Assembly: GCF_021602155.1 (NCBI RefSeq)
Contig: NZ_BQHY01000006.1
Span: 124,001 to 188,000, forward strand
Direction of reading: 5' to 3'
DNA from: Pseudomonas parakoreensis
GTDB lineage: Bacteria > Pseudomonadota > Gammaproteobacteria > Pseudomonadales > Pseudomonadaceae
DNA: 64,000 nt
Below are positions 46,336 through 54,501 of this stretch, one piece after another; within the stretch, counting starts at the first letter, position 1; the number at the start of each line of letters is the position of its first letter. The position numbers and the translations under genes are program-made. A model generated the notes under the pieces. The model had not been told where the DNA came from. It made no database searches and worked only from the letters and a program-made list of their open reading frames with translations.

Positions 46336-47355
46336 TCATCCCTGAGCTGCGTGTGGCTGATCATTCGCCCAATTGGCGATGATCACGTTGATGGTCCTGT
46401 TGCCGGAAAAGGCGCGCCGGCCGTGGGCATACTGGAAATTGTCGAGCAGCAAAATATCGCCCGCCCGCAGATCGACATCCTGTTCCAGACGTCTGACGGT
46501 GTGGAACAACTCCAGAGTCAGGTCCTGCGGCAGTGGTTCGCCGTCACCGAAACACATGGCCTCCAACAGTTGCGGCGTGTTGCGCTGCGCCTCGGCCAAA
46601 TCACTGGCGTCCTGTTCACGACCGTCGATACGCGCCCATTCGATCATCGCGGCCGCGCCCCAGAAGTGCGCCTGATTGCACCAGATGTCCGCCGCTTTGC
46701 GCGGGTGTCGGCGCATCGGGGCGATACAGTCCTGCCAGAGGATCAGGTCGCCGCCACTCCACTCGAAGTCCCAACCGCGCGCCCGGCACAGCACTTCTGC
46801 CTCGGCGGTGCTGGAAGTGGAGAACGTCTCCTGCCAGCTTTTTTTCACCCCGGGCTTGAGATTCACCCGCGCCTCGCCGGGCAGCGTGCGGCGCAACTTG
46901 AGCCCGCGATCGGTCAGTTGCTGCAGGGTGGCGCGATCAATCAACTGCTCCAGTTTGCGCATGTCCCCGACCACGGATTCACCGCCACGCTCCGCAGGCT
47001 CGACACACACGAAAGCGATGATTTCGGGCGGATGTTGTACATAGGCCATTTCCTGATGAAGGATCACCGACCAGTCGGGCGGGGTGCGCGTCGCTTCCAT
47101 GACCTTGCCCTGGATCGTCGAGCGTGGAGAGCTGCCGCCGACGTAATCGCGCGTGTGAAAACCCAGCGCACCGATGGCCCGTTCAAACACCTCGGGATCC
47201 CTGCACGGCGTGGCACCGCGAATGAGCACCGCGCCTTCACTCAGCAGTTGTGCCCGAATGTCCTGCGCCGCCGCTGAAAAATAGCCCGCCGGATCGGCCT
47301 CGGCGCCGACCACAAAATCGAATGTCCCTAGTGCATTGCAGCCCGTCACCGTCAT
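46336..47355 (-). CDS. TauD/SyrP-like Fe(II)/2-oxoglutarate oxygenase
   Basis: The 339-residue protein belongs to the TauD/TfdA family, in the subgroup common in nonribosomal and dipeptide antibiotic clusters (SyrP, AmbC/D, DdaC). Iron ligands are H100 and E102 (LHQEMAY) and the distal H311 (YAHGRRAFSGNR), with the Arg that binds 2-oxoglutarate just after. PAERGGESVVGD is typical. It probably hydroxylates, desaturates or epoxidises an amino-acid unit. It is the first gene of the operon; ATG 47355 sits very close to AGGAG, so GTG 47349 could be the true start. Confidence 0.86.
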   Translation of the reverse strand: MTVTGCNALGTFDFVVGAEADPAGYFSAAAQDIRAQLLSEGAVLIRGATPCRDPEVFERAIGALGFHTRDYVGGSSPRSTIQGKVMEATRTPPDWSVILHQEMAYVQHPPEIIAFVCVEPAERGGESVVGDMRKLEQLIDRATLQQLTDRGLKLRRTLPGEARVNLKPGVKKSWQETFSTSSTAEAEVLCRARGWDFEWSGGDLILWQDCIAPMRRHPRKAADIWCNQAHFWGAAAMIEWARIDGREQDASDLAEAQRNTPQLLEAMCFGDGEPLPQDLTLELFHTVRRLEQDVDLRAGDILLLDNFQYAHGRRAFSGNRTINVIIANWANDQPHAAQG

Positions 47356-47676
47356 CACTCCTCAGTCCCTGGAATCGTTGGCATGTCCCTGTGCGATGCA
47401 TTAGATACCATCCCCCATTTACAAATTCAACAGATAGAAATATGTTTCTTCCAATAGATTTTTATGTGCGACGCGCACGAAATCGCGCGCAACCAAGCTG
47501 AAAACTCGATCTAACTGATTGATAAAAATAGAAATAATCTGAAGGAACAGAATCCGTATGACTGTGGAGAATTACCCGTCCCCCACTGTTGGCACCGTCG
47601 CGTCACTGCATCGGCCCGCCTCGCCCCGCGCAAGTGTCTTGCAAACACTCAAGCAACCTTGCGAGTACCCTTTCTC
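47356..47676. promoter_or_regulatory. Divergent promoter region of the biosynthetic cluster
   Basis: This AT-rich gap of 320 bases separates the minus-strand operon and the permease gene and must hold both promoters. A possible 40-codon reading frame (47558-47680) lies in its right half. Confidence 0.6.
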
Positions 47677-47680
47677 ATGA
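47558..47680 (+). CDS. Possible small leader ORF coupled to the permease
   Basis: ATG 47558 opens a 40-residue frame beginning MTVENYPSPTVG and ending in TGA at 47678-47680, which overlaps the permease ATG (ATGA). GAAGGA lies about 11-13 bases upstream. It could be a translational-coupling leader or a chance frame; no family is recognised. Confidence 0.35.
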   Translation: MTVENYPSPTVGTVASLHRPASPRASVLQTLKQPCEYPFS

Positions 47681-49086
47681 GCGGACTCCATGCGCACTCA
47701 GGTCAACTGCAACGCAGCCTGAAAAATCGACACATCCAATTGATCGCACTGGGAGGCGCCGTCGGCACGGGGTTGTTTCTGGGCTCGGCGGGCGCACTCA
47801 AGTCTGCCGGGCCCTCGATGATCCTCGGCTACGCCATTTGCGGCTTCATCGCCTTCATGATCATGCGACAACTGGGCGAGATGATCGTTGAAGAGCCGGT
47901 TGCCGGCTCTTTCAGCCATTTCGCCCACAAGTATTGGGGCGCATTCGCCGGCTTCCTGTCGGGATGGAACTGCTGGATGCTGTACACCCTGGTCGGCATG
48001 TCCGAGCTGACAGCCGTCGGCAAATACGTGCATTACTGGTGGCCCGAGATACCGATCTGGGTATCGGCTGCGGTGTTTTTTGTGCTGATCAATGCACTCA
48101 ACCTGATCAACGTCAAAGTGTTCGGCGAGGCGGAATTCTGGTTCGCCATCATCAAGGTGTTGGCGGTGATCGGGATGATCGTCATGGGCAGCTACCTGCT
48201 GGTCAGCGGTAACGGAGGGCCGCAGGCATCGTTGAGGAACCTGTGGCAGCACGGCGGTTTTTTCCCCCACGGGATGGCCGGCCTGGCCATGTCCATGGCG
48301 GTTATCATGCTGTCCTTTGGCGGGCTGGAAATGCTCGGTTTTACCGCCGCCGAAGCGCAAAACCCTCGTCGCGTGATCCCCAAGGCAATCAATCAGGTGA
48401 TCTACCGCATCCTGATTTTCTACATCGGCGTACTCGTCGTGCTGTTGTCATTGATGCCGTGGGACAGCCTGCTGACGTCACTCAATGCCTCCGGCGATAC
48501 CTACAGCGGCAGCCCGTTCGTACGCGTGTGGTCAATGCTCGACAGCAATACCGCCGCGCACATTCTCAACTTCGTGGTCCTTACCGCGGCGTTGTCGGTC
48601 TATAACAGCGGCACCTACTGCAACAGCCGGATCCTGCTCGGTCTGGCCCGGCAGGGTGACGCGCCACAAAGCCTGGTCAAGATCGACTCGCGCGGGGTTC
48701 CTGTGCGCTCGATCCTTGCAACGGCTGCGGTGACCTTGGTCGCGGTGGTGCTGAACTACGTGATTCCGCAGCAGGCCCTCGAAATACTGCTTTCGCTGGT
48801 GGTGGCGACGCTGCTGATCAACTGGGCGATGATCAGCCTGGCCCACGGCAAATTTCGCCGGCACCTGAACGAGACCCGGCAGACACCACAGTTCAAGGCG
48901 CTGTGGTACCCCTACGGTAACTATGTCTGTCTGGCCTTCATGGTGTTCATCATGGCGGTCATGCTGATGGACCCCGTCAACCGGATGGCGGTCTACGCGA
49001 TTCCGCTGTGGATCACGCTGGTGTGGGTCTGCCACAGCATCAAGCACCGCCGCCGTGCTGCGCAAAGCCTCTACGGCGAGGCCTGA
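47677..49086 (+). CDS. Amino acid permease (AroP/PheP-type APC)
   Basis: The 469-residue, 12-helix permease of the amino-acid transporter (AAT) branch of the APC family has the N-terminal RHIQLIALGGAVGTGLFLGS signature and EMIVEEPVAGSF. Closest well-known relatives carry aromatic amino acids or proline (AroP, PheP, ProY). Divergent from an operon with an MIO enzyme, it may bring in phenylalanine or a related precursor. The ATG at 47677 has a weak ribosome site, and its codon overlaps the stop of the small frame before it. Confidence 0.88.
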   Translation: MSGLHAHSGQLQRSLKNRHIQLIALGGAVGTGLFLGSAGALKSAGPSMILGYAICGFIAFMIMRQLGEMIVEEPVAGSFSHFAHKYWGAFAGFLSGWNCWMLYTLVGMSELTAVGKYVHYWWPEIPIWVSAAVFFVLINALNLINVKVFGEAEFWFAIIKVLAVIGMIVMGSYLLVSGNGGPQASLRNLWQHGGFFPHGMAGLAMSMAVIMLSFGGLEMLGFTAAEAQNPRRVIPKAINQVIYRILIFYIGVLVVLLSLMPWDSLLTSLNASGDTYSGSPFVRVWSMLDSNTAAHILNFVVLTAALSVYNSGTYCNSRILLGLARQGDAPQSLVKIDSRGVPVRSILATAAVTLVAVVLNYVIPQQALEILLSLVVATLLINWAMISLAHGKFRRHLNETRQTPQFKALWYPYGNYVCLAFMVFIMAVMLMDPVNRMAVYAIPLWITLVWVCHSIKHRRRAAQSLYGEA

Positions 49087-49746
49087 TCAAACCCGGACAA
49101 AGGCTCACTTGCGCGGCTTGATCCGCGCCGTGGCCTCGGCCACCAGCGGATCATCCGGCCAATAATGATGCATATCACCTATCGCAACGGTTGATTGACA
49201 AGCTGTAGGCACCCAATTAAATGGGAGTAGCGGACGTCGCGTGAATGTCCGATTGACAGTCAATCTACACGAGCACCATTGACTGTTTTCGGATTATATC
49301 TGTCGATGATTGACAGCCCTCAAAGCTTCTCCTGCTGTTTTTAAACGAGTACATTGACAAATGCGCAGAGCTTGAACTCAGCCAAACGCGGAGGCAGGGA
49401 CTGGACAGCAGCGCGATGTGCAGTGTCCACTCGCTGTTGTCGGTCTCCACTTGGGGAGGAGTATCCATTTAGTCGATAGACTGAATGATGAGGGCTTTAA
49501 CATTATTCAGCTTGGCACGAGGGGTGGAGTTGTCAGGTCGGGGGCAAGTGTCGTCGCATTGGCCATGCCCCAGATCTGCAGCACCGCCCAATAGCGCTAA
49601 GCCTAAGGTTTCCGTCATGGACACAATACCGCCAGTTTGGTAATTTGCGCTAAGCAGTGAAATCATGGCATTTCGCCACCCAGGGAGGACTTGGGAAGGG
49701 CTCCATGATTCCTCAGGGATTGAAAAGGTTTTGTGAAGGGATCGCA
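49087..49746. other. Left junction of the defence island, gene-free
   Basis: After the permease stop and the remnant at 49105-49177, the composition turns AT-rich. The stretch contains several copies of ATTGAC(A), including the palindrome GATTGACAGTCAATC (about 49250-49264). No integrase, transposase or tRNA gene is visible. Two minus-strand frames (49265-49468 and 49469-49759) have no recognisable family and are not called. Confidence 0.6.
49105..49177 (-). pseudogene. C-terminal remnant of a host gene
   Basis: The minus strand encodes a short frame ending YWPDDPLVAEATARIKPRK-stop (TGA at 49107-49105) in typical high-GC Pseudomonas codons. Upstream of it the sequence becomes AT-rich and non-coding. 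It looks like the 3' end of a gene cut off by the island. The family was not recognised. Confidence 0.5.
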
Positions 49747-50856
49747 ATGAACGGAACAACTAGCTCCAGCAATCCACTTGGCTCGGCCCAGCGCGAGCAT
49801 GCCGGTGCGAAAACTTTTGGGAAGTTTGAGTACCAATATCATTGGGCTCTATGCAAAATATTTGAACGCCACGCGCAGTCTCAGGAATATGTAGTTTTTG
49901 TCGAATACCATGAAGATGTAATTATTGGGGACAGCTTAGACTCGACATCTGTTAAATTCGATTTTAATCAGGTAAAGAACTATGAGACTGGCAAGTGGAC
50001 TCTCAACCGAATCCTGAAGCGCAAAGCAAAGCAAAAGGGAGAAAAAGAATCTTCCATCCTTGGAAAAATGATGGATGGTGTTAAGAAAAAGGGACTTTAT
50101 GACAAGCTTCATTCGCTAGGGCTTGTTAACACAAGCGGATTTGACTTAGAGCAATTAGACAAAGATCTTGAGCTCTCTATCATTTGCGCCGGGGATTTGA
50201 CTCCGGAGTGTTTGCAGAAGATTTCAGATGCTTTGAAAGCTGAGATTGGCTCCGATGAGGTTCCGAAAATCCTACGATTTATCCTTTCCGACTTAACATC
50301 TGTATCGTTTCAGGATGCCTCAATAGGCCGTCTTGCAAACTTGATCGAGTCTAAGTGGCCCGACTCAAAATACAAGCCTCAAAGCATTTATTTGTCGCTA
50401 ATGGATGATCTGCATCGAAAAGGAATGGTAGCCTTCGACTTTTCGCAATGGGAAGAATGCGTCCAAAACAAAGGGCTCACCTCGGTAGATGTACAAAAGG
50501 TTATTGATCTATATCTTCAAGATCCATCAGCCGAAGCCGATTTGAGCTCATTCAGGTCAACATTGGAAGTGCTTTCAGTAAAGCTGACCCGCCGGATTTC
50601 ATTGGTTCGAGCATTCAGACGCTATTACCAAGAGCAAAAATACGGTCGATCCATGCCTTACTTGAATTCATGCAAGTCAATCGGGGCAGCAATTGACGAT
50701 GCGCTCGACGGTCCGTCAGCTGACGAACTTACAGAAAACGCCACCTCATTTATACCTGCAATAACATCCGCAATGAGCGACTCTGCAAGAGACGCTTTTC
50801 CAGACGAGCAAACCTTAGAGGCAGCGATAATTTATGAGTTATCAAAAAGACTCTAA
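49747..50856 (+). CDS. Cap4/DUF4297-type nuclease effector
   Basis: The 369-residue protein has an N-terminal DUF4297/Cap4-like restriction-endonuclease-fold domain: AGAKTFGKFEYQYHWAL, the acidic FVEYHEDV (E53, D57) and FNQVKN (Q75, K77), forming the PD-(D/E)XK-type active site. The remaining 250 residues are probably the partner-binding domain. In ABC three-component and Lamassu systems this type of protein is the DNA-cutting effector released by an SMC-like ATPase, which is the next gene. ATG 49747 follows GAAGGGA. Codon use is AT-rich, unlike the genes to the left. Confidence 0.82.
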   Translation: MNGTTSSSNPLGSAQREHAGAKTFGKFEYQYHWALCKIFERHAQSQEYVVFVEYHEDVIIGDSLDSTSVKFDFNQVKNYETGKWTLNRILKRKAKQKGEKESSILGKMMDGVKKKGLYDKLHSLGLVNTSGFDLEQLDKDLELSIICAGDLTPECLQKISDALKAEIGSDEVPKILRFILSDLTSVSFQDASIGRLANLIESKWPDSKYKPQSIYLSLMDDLHRKGMVAFDFSQWEECVQNKGLTSVDVQKVIDLYLQDPSAEADLSSFRSTLEVLSVKLTRRISLVRAFRRYYQEQKYGRSMPYLNSCKSIGAAIDDALDGPSADELTENATSFIPAITSAMSDSARDAFPDEQTLEAAIIYELSKRL

Positions 50857-50915
50857 CACCTCACCGACTCTAGATAACTATAAGTTATTAGTTCGAAACC
50901 TCAGGACAAAGCGTC

Positions 50916-52655
50916 ATGAAAAAGCTGATATTCAAACAGGTGACAGTAGTATCAGATTCCCTAAAATGTGGCGGGCGATTCGAATTAAGTCCGACATTAA
51001 ATCTGATAACGGGCGACAACAATAGCATTGGGAAATCAACACTTGCGAAGATACTTTTGTGGGCTGTTGGTTGCGACCCACACTTCGATACAACTTGGAC
51101 CAGCTTTGAAGCCCTAGCTCTTGTGGAGTTCAAAATCGGAGAAACAGACTACGCGACTGCAAGAAAAGGTAATCAAATCTGGCTGAAAGTTGGTTCAAAG
51201 TGGCAGACATTTCCAAAAATAACAGGTGACTATGCCAAGCAATTTGCCAAGCTTGTTGAATTCACCGCTCTACTGCCCTGCCGCGAAGACCCTGCCTCTC
51301 TTGAAGTACCGCCTCCAGCATTTTTCTTCTTACCTTATTATCTCGACCAACGGGAGAGCTGGTCTAAAGCTTGGACATCCTTTTCTGGGTTACTTCAGTA
51401 CAGCAACTGGCAACGCACCATAATAGGATGCCATACAGGTTACCTAACCGATCGACACTTTGCCATTGAACAGAAAATTGCATCAAAGACTGATATTAAA
51501 CGAGATGCCGCGCATATCGTTGACAGAATCGAAACGACCATATCAGTCATGAGTGAGCTCGTACCCTCCTCTAAGCGTCTGCTGGCAGTCACCCCAGCGG
51601 AAGTTGACTTTCTTATTTCCAATATTACGGATTCGCTTTCCGACCTTCAAAGCGAGCAAGAAACGATTTTCGCCGAACTTTCGAAGCTTCAAATCGAGAA
51701 AGAGCACACTTCTAGCCAATTAAATATTGTAGAGAAAGCCATATCTTCTCTTCAGGATGACTACGTTTTTTCAGTCGAAAACATTGTAGGGGACGTGCTA
51801 AGCTGCCCTATTTGCGGAACAGAGCATGATAATTCCTTGGTCAATCGCTCCTCCATTTTAGCCGACAAGGATAGTGCGATAGAGCTAGCTAACACTTTGG
51901 CCTCCACTCTCTCAACAACCACTACAAGTATCGAAAAAACCAAATTACAGCTTACCGCCACAAAATCAAAAATACTTGAAATTGAGTCACTCATTGGCTC
52001 GCAACTGTCAAACGATGGTGGCAATACTGGGGATGAGGCTACCTCCTTTATTGAAGGCCTTGCATCGCTCGCCGTTCAGAAAAGAGTCACACAAACTCGG
52101 GACCAAAACACCAATATAATTAAAGAAGTGGAGCGCGAAAATCGCGCCCTCAAAAAACAGCAAAAGGAGCTGCTTACTAAGGAAGAACGAGAGGCAATGA
52201 ATGATGAATTCATTCTTAACCTTCGCAAATACATTAGCAGACTCAAAGCTGACGGAGTAAATTTATCCCAAGTTAAATCTCCAACAGACTACAAAAAATT
52301 ATATGGGAGTGGTGGCGCAGCTGAAAGCGTTCGCGGGCTACTGGCTTACTATCTTGCTATATTACAGCAGATTTATAAATACAAAAGTGTGACTGCACCT
52401 TTCATTGTAGATACCCCCAATCAGCATGAGCAAGTCAACCAATCTTATGCTGATATCCTTGAGCTTATCAAGTCAGATATTTCTCAAAAGTCGCAAGTCA
52501 TTTTATGCGCCATGGATCGCCCGGATCTTTCTAATTTCAAAGATGATGTAAAAGTAATTAAGTTAACTGACAGTAAGTTACTGAATCCAGCAGGCTACGC
52601 CGAGCATCGTGAGAGTTTACGCTTCCTAGACAGCATTGACGCTGGACCAATGTAG
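50916..52655 (+). CDS. Rad50/SMC-like ATPase with CxxC hook
   Basis: The 579-residue ATPase has a Walker A variant GDNNSIGKST (residues 33-42), two coiled-coil stretches (about 240-280 and 310-430) around a zinc-hook-like CPICG (C297, C300), and a Walker B-like FIVDTPNQHEQ near residue 495. This is a small Rad50/LmuB-type architecture. In ABC three-component/Lamassu systems such a protein senses foreign DNA ends or replication intermediates and controls the nuclease. It follows the Cap4-like gene by about 60 bases and shares its AT-rich composition. Confidence 0.82.
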   Translation: MKKLIFKQVTVVSDSLKCGGRFELSPTLNLITGDNNSIGKSTLAKILLWAVGCDPHFDTTWTSFEALALVEFKIGETDYATARKGNQIWLKVGSKWQTFPKITGDYAKQFAKLVEFTALLPCREDPASLEVPPPAFFFLPYYLDQRESWSKAWTSFSGLLQYSNWQRTIIGCHTGYLTDRHFAIEQKIASKTDIKRDAAHIVDRIETTISVMSELVPSSKRLLAVTPAEVDFLISNITDSLSDLQSEQETIFAELSKLQIEKEHTSSQLNIVEKAISSLQDDYVFSVENIVGDVLSCPICGTEHDNSLVNRSSILADKDSAIELANTLASTLSTTTTSIEKTKLQLTATKSKILEIESLIGSQLSNDGGNTGDEATSFIEGLASLAVQKRVTQTRDQNTNIIKEVERENRALKKQQKELLTKEEREAMNDEFILNLRKYISRLKADGVNLSQVKSPTDYKKLYGSGGAAESVRGLLAYYLAILQQIYKYKSVTAPFIVDTPNQHEQVNQSYADILELIKSDISQKSQVILCAMDRPDLSNFKDDVKVIKLTDSKLLNPAGYAEHRESLRFLDSIDAGPM

Positions 52656-52768
52656 TAGTGACAACAAATGACTGGCCCCGCTTTATCGCAGCTCAGTGGC
52701 TATACTGAACTGATGCTTCGTACTTCGTCCGAGTCACGACATGCAAATTCCATTGACGAGATTAAGAA

Positions 52769-53836
52769 ATGACCACTGACAATTTACCTGGACTTATTGA
52801 AACACAATCCAGAGATAAGCTTTTGAGTCTCCGCCAAGATGGCAAGTCGGAGTCTGGTATTTTTAGCAACGGAAAACTGTATGCAGCAGTCAGCACGAAG
52901 AATAAAAACTTTGAGCTCTCCAAGCATTCACAGGCTGATAAAAAAGGCCTTTCCATGGGGCTTATACATGGACCCGGTGGCATCCAAGAACATCTCGGCT
53001 TTATTGAAATCACACAACTTCCAGGACAAGTTGATATAGGTGGAATTTACTACATCAGCAGACACCTAGACTATTTATCAGCACAAACCCAGCAAATAAA
53101 TAGATCATTAGAGGTCGTCCGTGCAAAACAAGAGGAGGTCATAGAACATCTTCACAACTCTACGCTCGCTTCATTACGTCAGTCAGGGTGCGATTTCATG
53201 TTCGCCTTGAAAAATCTTGACGCAATATCAGAGCATAATCTGCAATCGACCTACACTCCGGCTGTTGCGTCTGGAATACAAGCGGCGGAAAAGGTAATTC
53301 ACGAAAAAGCTTTGCTATGGGAAGATCGCCTTAAATACTCCGAGCACAACTTCGACCTCTGGCGAAATATGCCCGAAGAAATTGAGAACTCTACATATTT
53401 TAAATCACTGTTCGTAACATCAGTTGGACATGCATCCCAAGTACTGCTATCAGATGGAAACGTGCATCTACTAGCACTTTCTCGACTTAAGCTCTCCGAA
53501 TTAGCCTCACCGATTTCCGACATATTACATAGAGTCATAGATAAGAAAGATTGGATTTACGGTCGCCTGCTCGAAAACCACCAAGCGAGTAATAGCCTAG
53601 GTTATTATAACTGGGACAGGCTTTCCCCGGAAGACGAAATAGGACGCGTAATTGATCATGCAATGCGCTTGATTGAAGCGCTGAACTACTTAAAAAATCT
53701 GTCTTTTGTGGACTGTGTACAGCCAGGGCGCGCGCAAATTGTATTGGAAATCTCAGACGACCTTCAAGAGTTCAGTACTACTCAACCTATGGTTGTTCCA
53801 GACGCACTCAGAAAGTTATCATTCAAAAAAAGATAG
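52769..53836 (+). CDS. Unrecognised protein, candidate third defence component
   Basis: I recognise no family in this 355-residue soluble protein. It has no signal peptide or membrane segment. A short coiled coil (YLSAQTQQINRSLEVVRAKQ, about 97-116) and a mainly helical C-terminal half are predicted by eye. It follows the ATPase gene by 113 bases on the same strand with the same AT-rich codon use, so it may be the third member of the module. An independent cargo gene is possible. Confidence 0.6.
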   Translation: MTTDNLPGLIETQSRDKLLSLRQDGKSESGIFSNGKLYAAVSTKNKNFELSKHSQADKKGLSMGLIHGPGGIQEHLGFIEITQLPGQVDIGGIYYISRHLDYLSAQTQQINRSLEVVRAKQEEVIEHLHNSTLASLRQSGCDFMFALKNLDAISEHNLQSTYTPAVASGIQAAEKVIHEKALLWEDRLKYSEHNFDLWRNMPEEIENSTYFKSLFVTSVGHASQVLLSDGNVHLLALSRLKLSELASPISDILHRVIDKKDWIYGRLLENHQASNSLGYYNWDRLSPEDEIGRVIDHAMRLIEALNYLKNLSFVDCVQPGRAQIVLEISDDLQEFSTTQPMVVPDALRKLSFKKR

Positions 53837-54237
53837 TGCGTGATTCCCGATCTAAAAATCACGAAATACCGCGTCCAGCCAGCACTATGCTTCTCTGGAC
53901 GCAACTGGTTCGTTTTAATAAAGACGGCACCCCATACAAAGTCTGGGCCAATTTCAGCCCCCCCCCCCAAAAAAAACCTTAGCAGCAGCGTCGATAGGAT
54001 CTGCGTAGAAATTTTGTGATATAGCTCGAATGGCATGACAGGTAAATCAACTGTGTTACTCACAGGAAGAGCAACCTGTTCTTCTCCCGCGTCAAATGTA
54101 ATTCTCTAGCCAGTGTTCCCCCACGTAAACCCAATCTAATCAGACCTAATCATGCTTAATCTAATTTATTTGGTCGTCGATCCGTGCGATCATCTGCAAA
54201 TTACCCAAATTCTGCCTTCTTGAAGGAAATCGACTTC
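53837..54237. other. Gene-free gap with C11A8 tract
   Basis: No credible gene. The gap contains a run of eleven C followed by eight A (53958-53976) and an inverted repeat CGTGATT...AATCACG (about 53846-53870) just after the preceding gene. It separates the AT-rich module from the DISARM region and probably contains the promoter of the HTH gene. Confidence 0.55.
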
Positions 54238-54435
54238 ATGTCAGATCGCTGGTTGTCGGTCGAGGAGATCGCCGAGTACCTCGGCGTAAGCAAGGACACC
54301 GTTTATGCATGGATCAGCAAACGGAACATGCCTGCGCATCGAATCGGCCGGCTTTGGAAATTCAAGACCGCGGAAGTTGACGAATGGATTCGGTCTGGTG
54401 GCGCCGCAGAGAACGAAAGTCGAGGCAAAGAATGA
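54238..54435 (+). CDS. Excisionase-type helix-turn-helix protein
   Basis: This 65-residue DNA-binding protein of the MerR/excisionase type (SVEEIAEYLGVSKDTVYAWI...HRIGRLWKFKTAEVDEWI) binds DNA through a winged helix. In front of a methyltransferase and DISARM genes it probably serves as their transcriptional controller rather than as an excisionase, since no integrase is near. ATG 54238 is chosen because the HTH domain starts there. Confidence 0.85.
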   Translation: MSDRWLSVEEIAEYLGVSKDTVYAWISKRNMPAHRIGRLWKFKTAEVDEWIRSGGAAENESRGKE

Positions 54436-54501
54436 TTGACTTGCCAACGACAGATTTCGCTCGCTTCATCCAGCGGTCGAAGCGAAATGAGGATTGCTGA
54501 G

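Noticed and set aside
49265-49759. Two adjacent minus-strand frames before the nuclease gene
   Set aside because: No ribosome site or recognisable family; likely chance frames in the junction DNA.
50834-51025. Small frame between the nuclease and ATPase genes, as a possible middle component
   Set aside because: It overlaps both neighbours in another frame for most of its length and shows no domain; ABC three-component middle proteins are usually longer.
53782-54063. Minus-strand frame of 93 codons across the C11A8 tract
   Set aside because: It overlaps the end of the preceding gene, passes through the homopolymer and resembles nothing known.
54238-54435. HTH gene as a true phage excisionase
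   Set aside because: No integrase or attachment site is visible; the same HTH type often acts as a regulator in front of methyltransferase genes.
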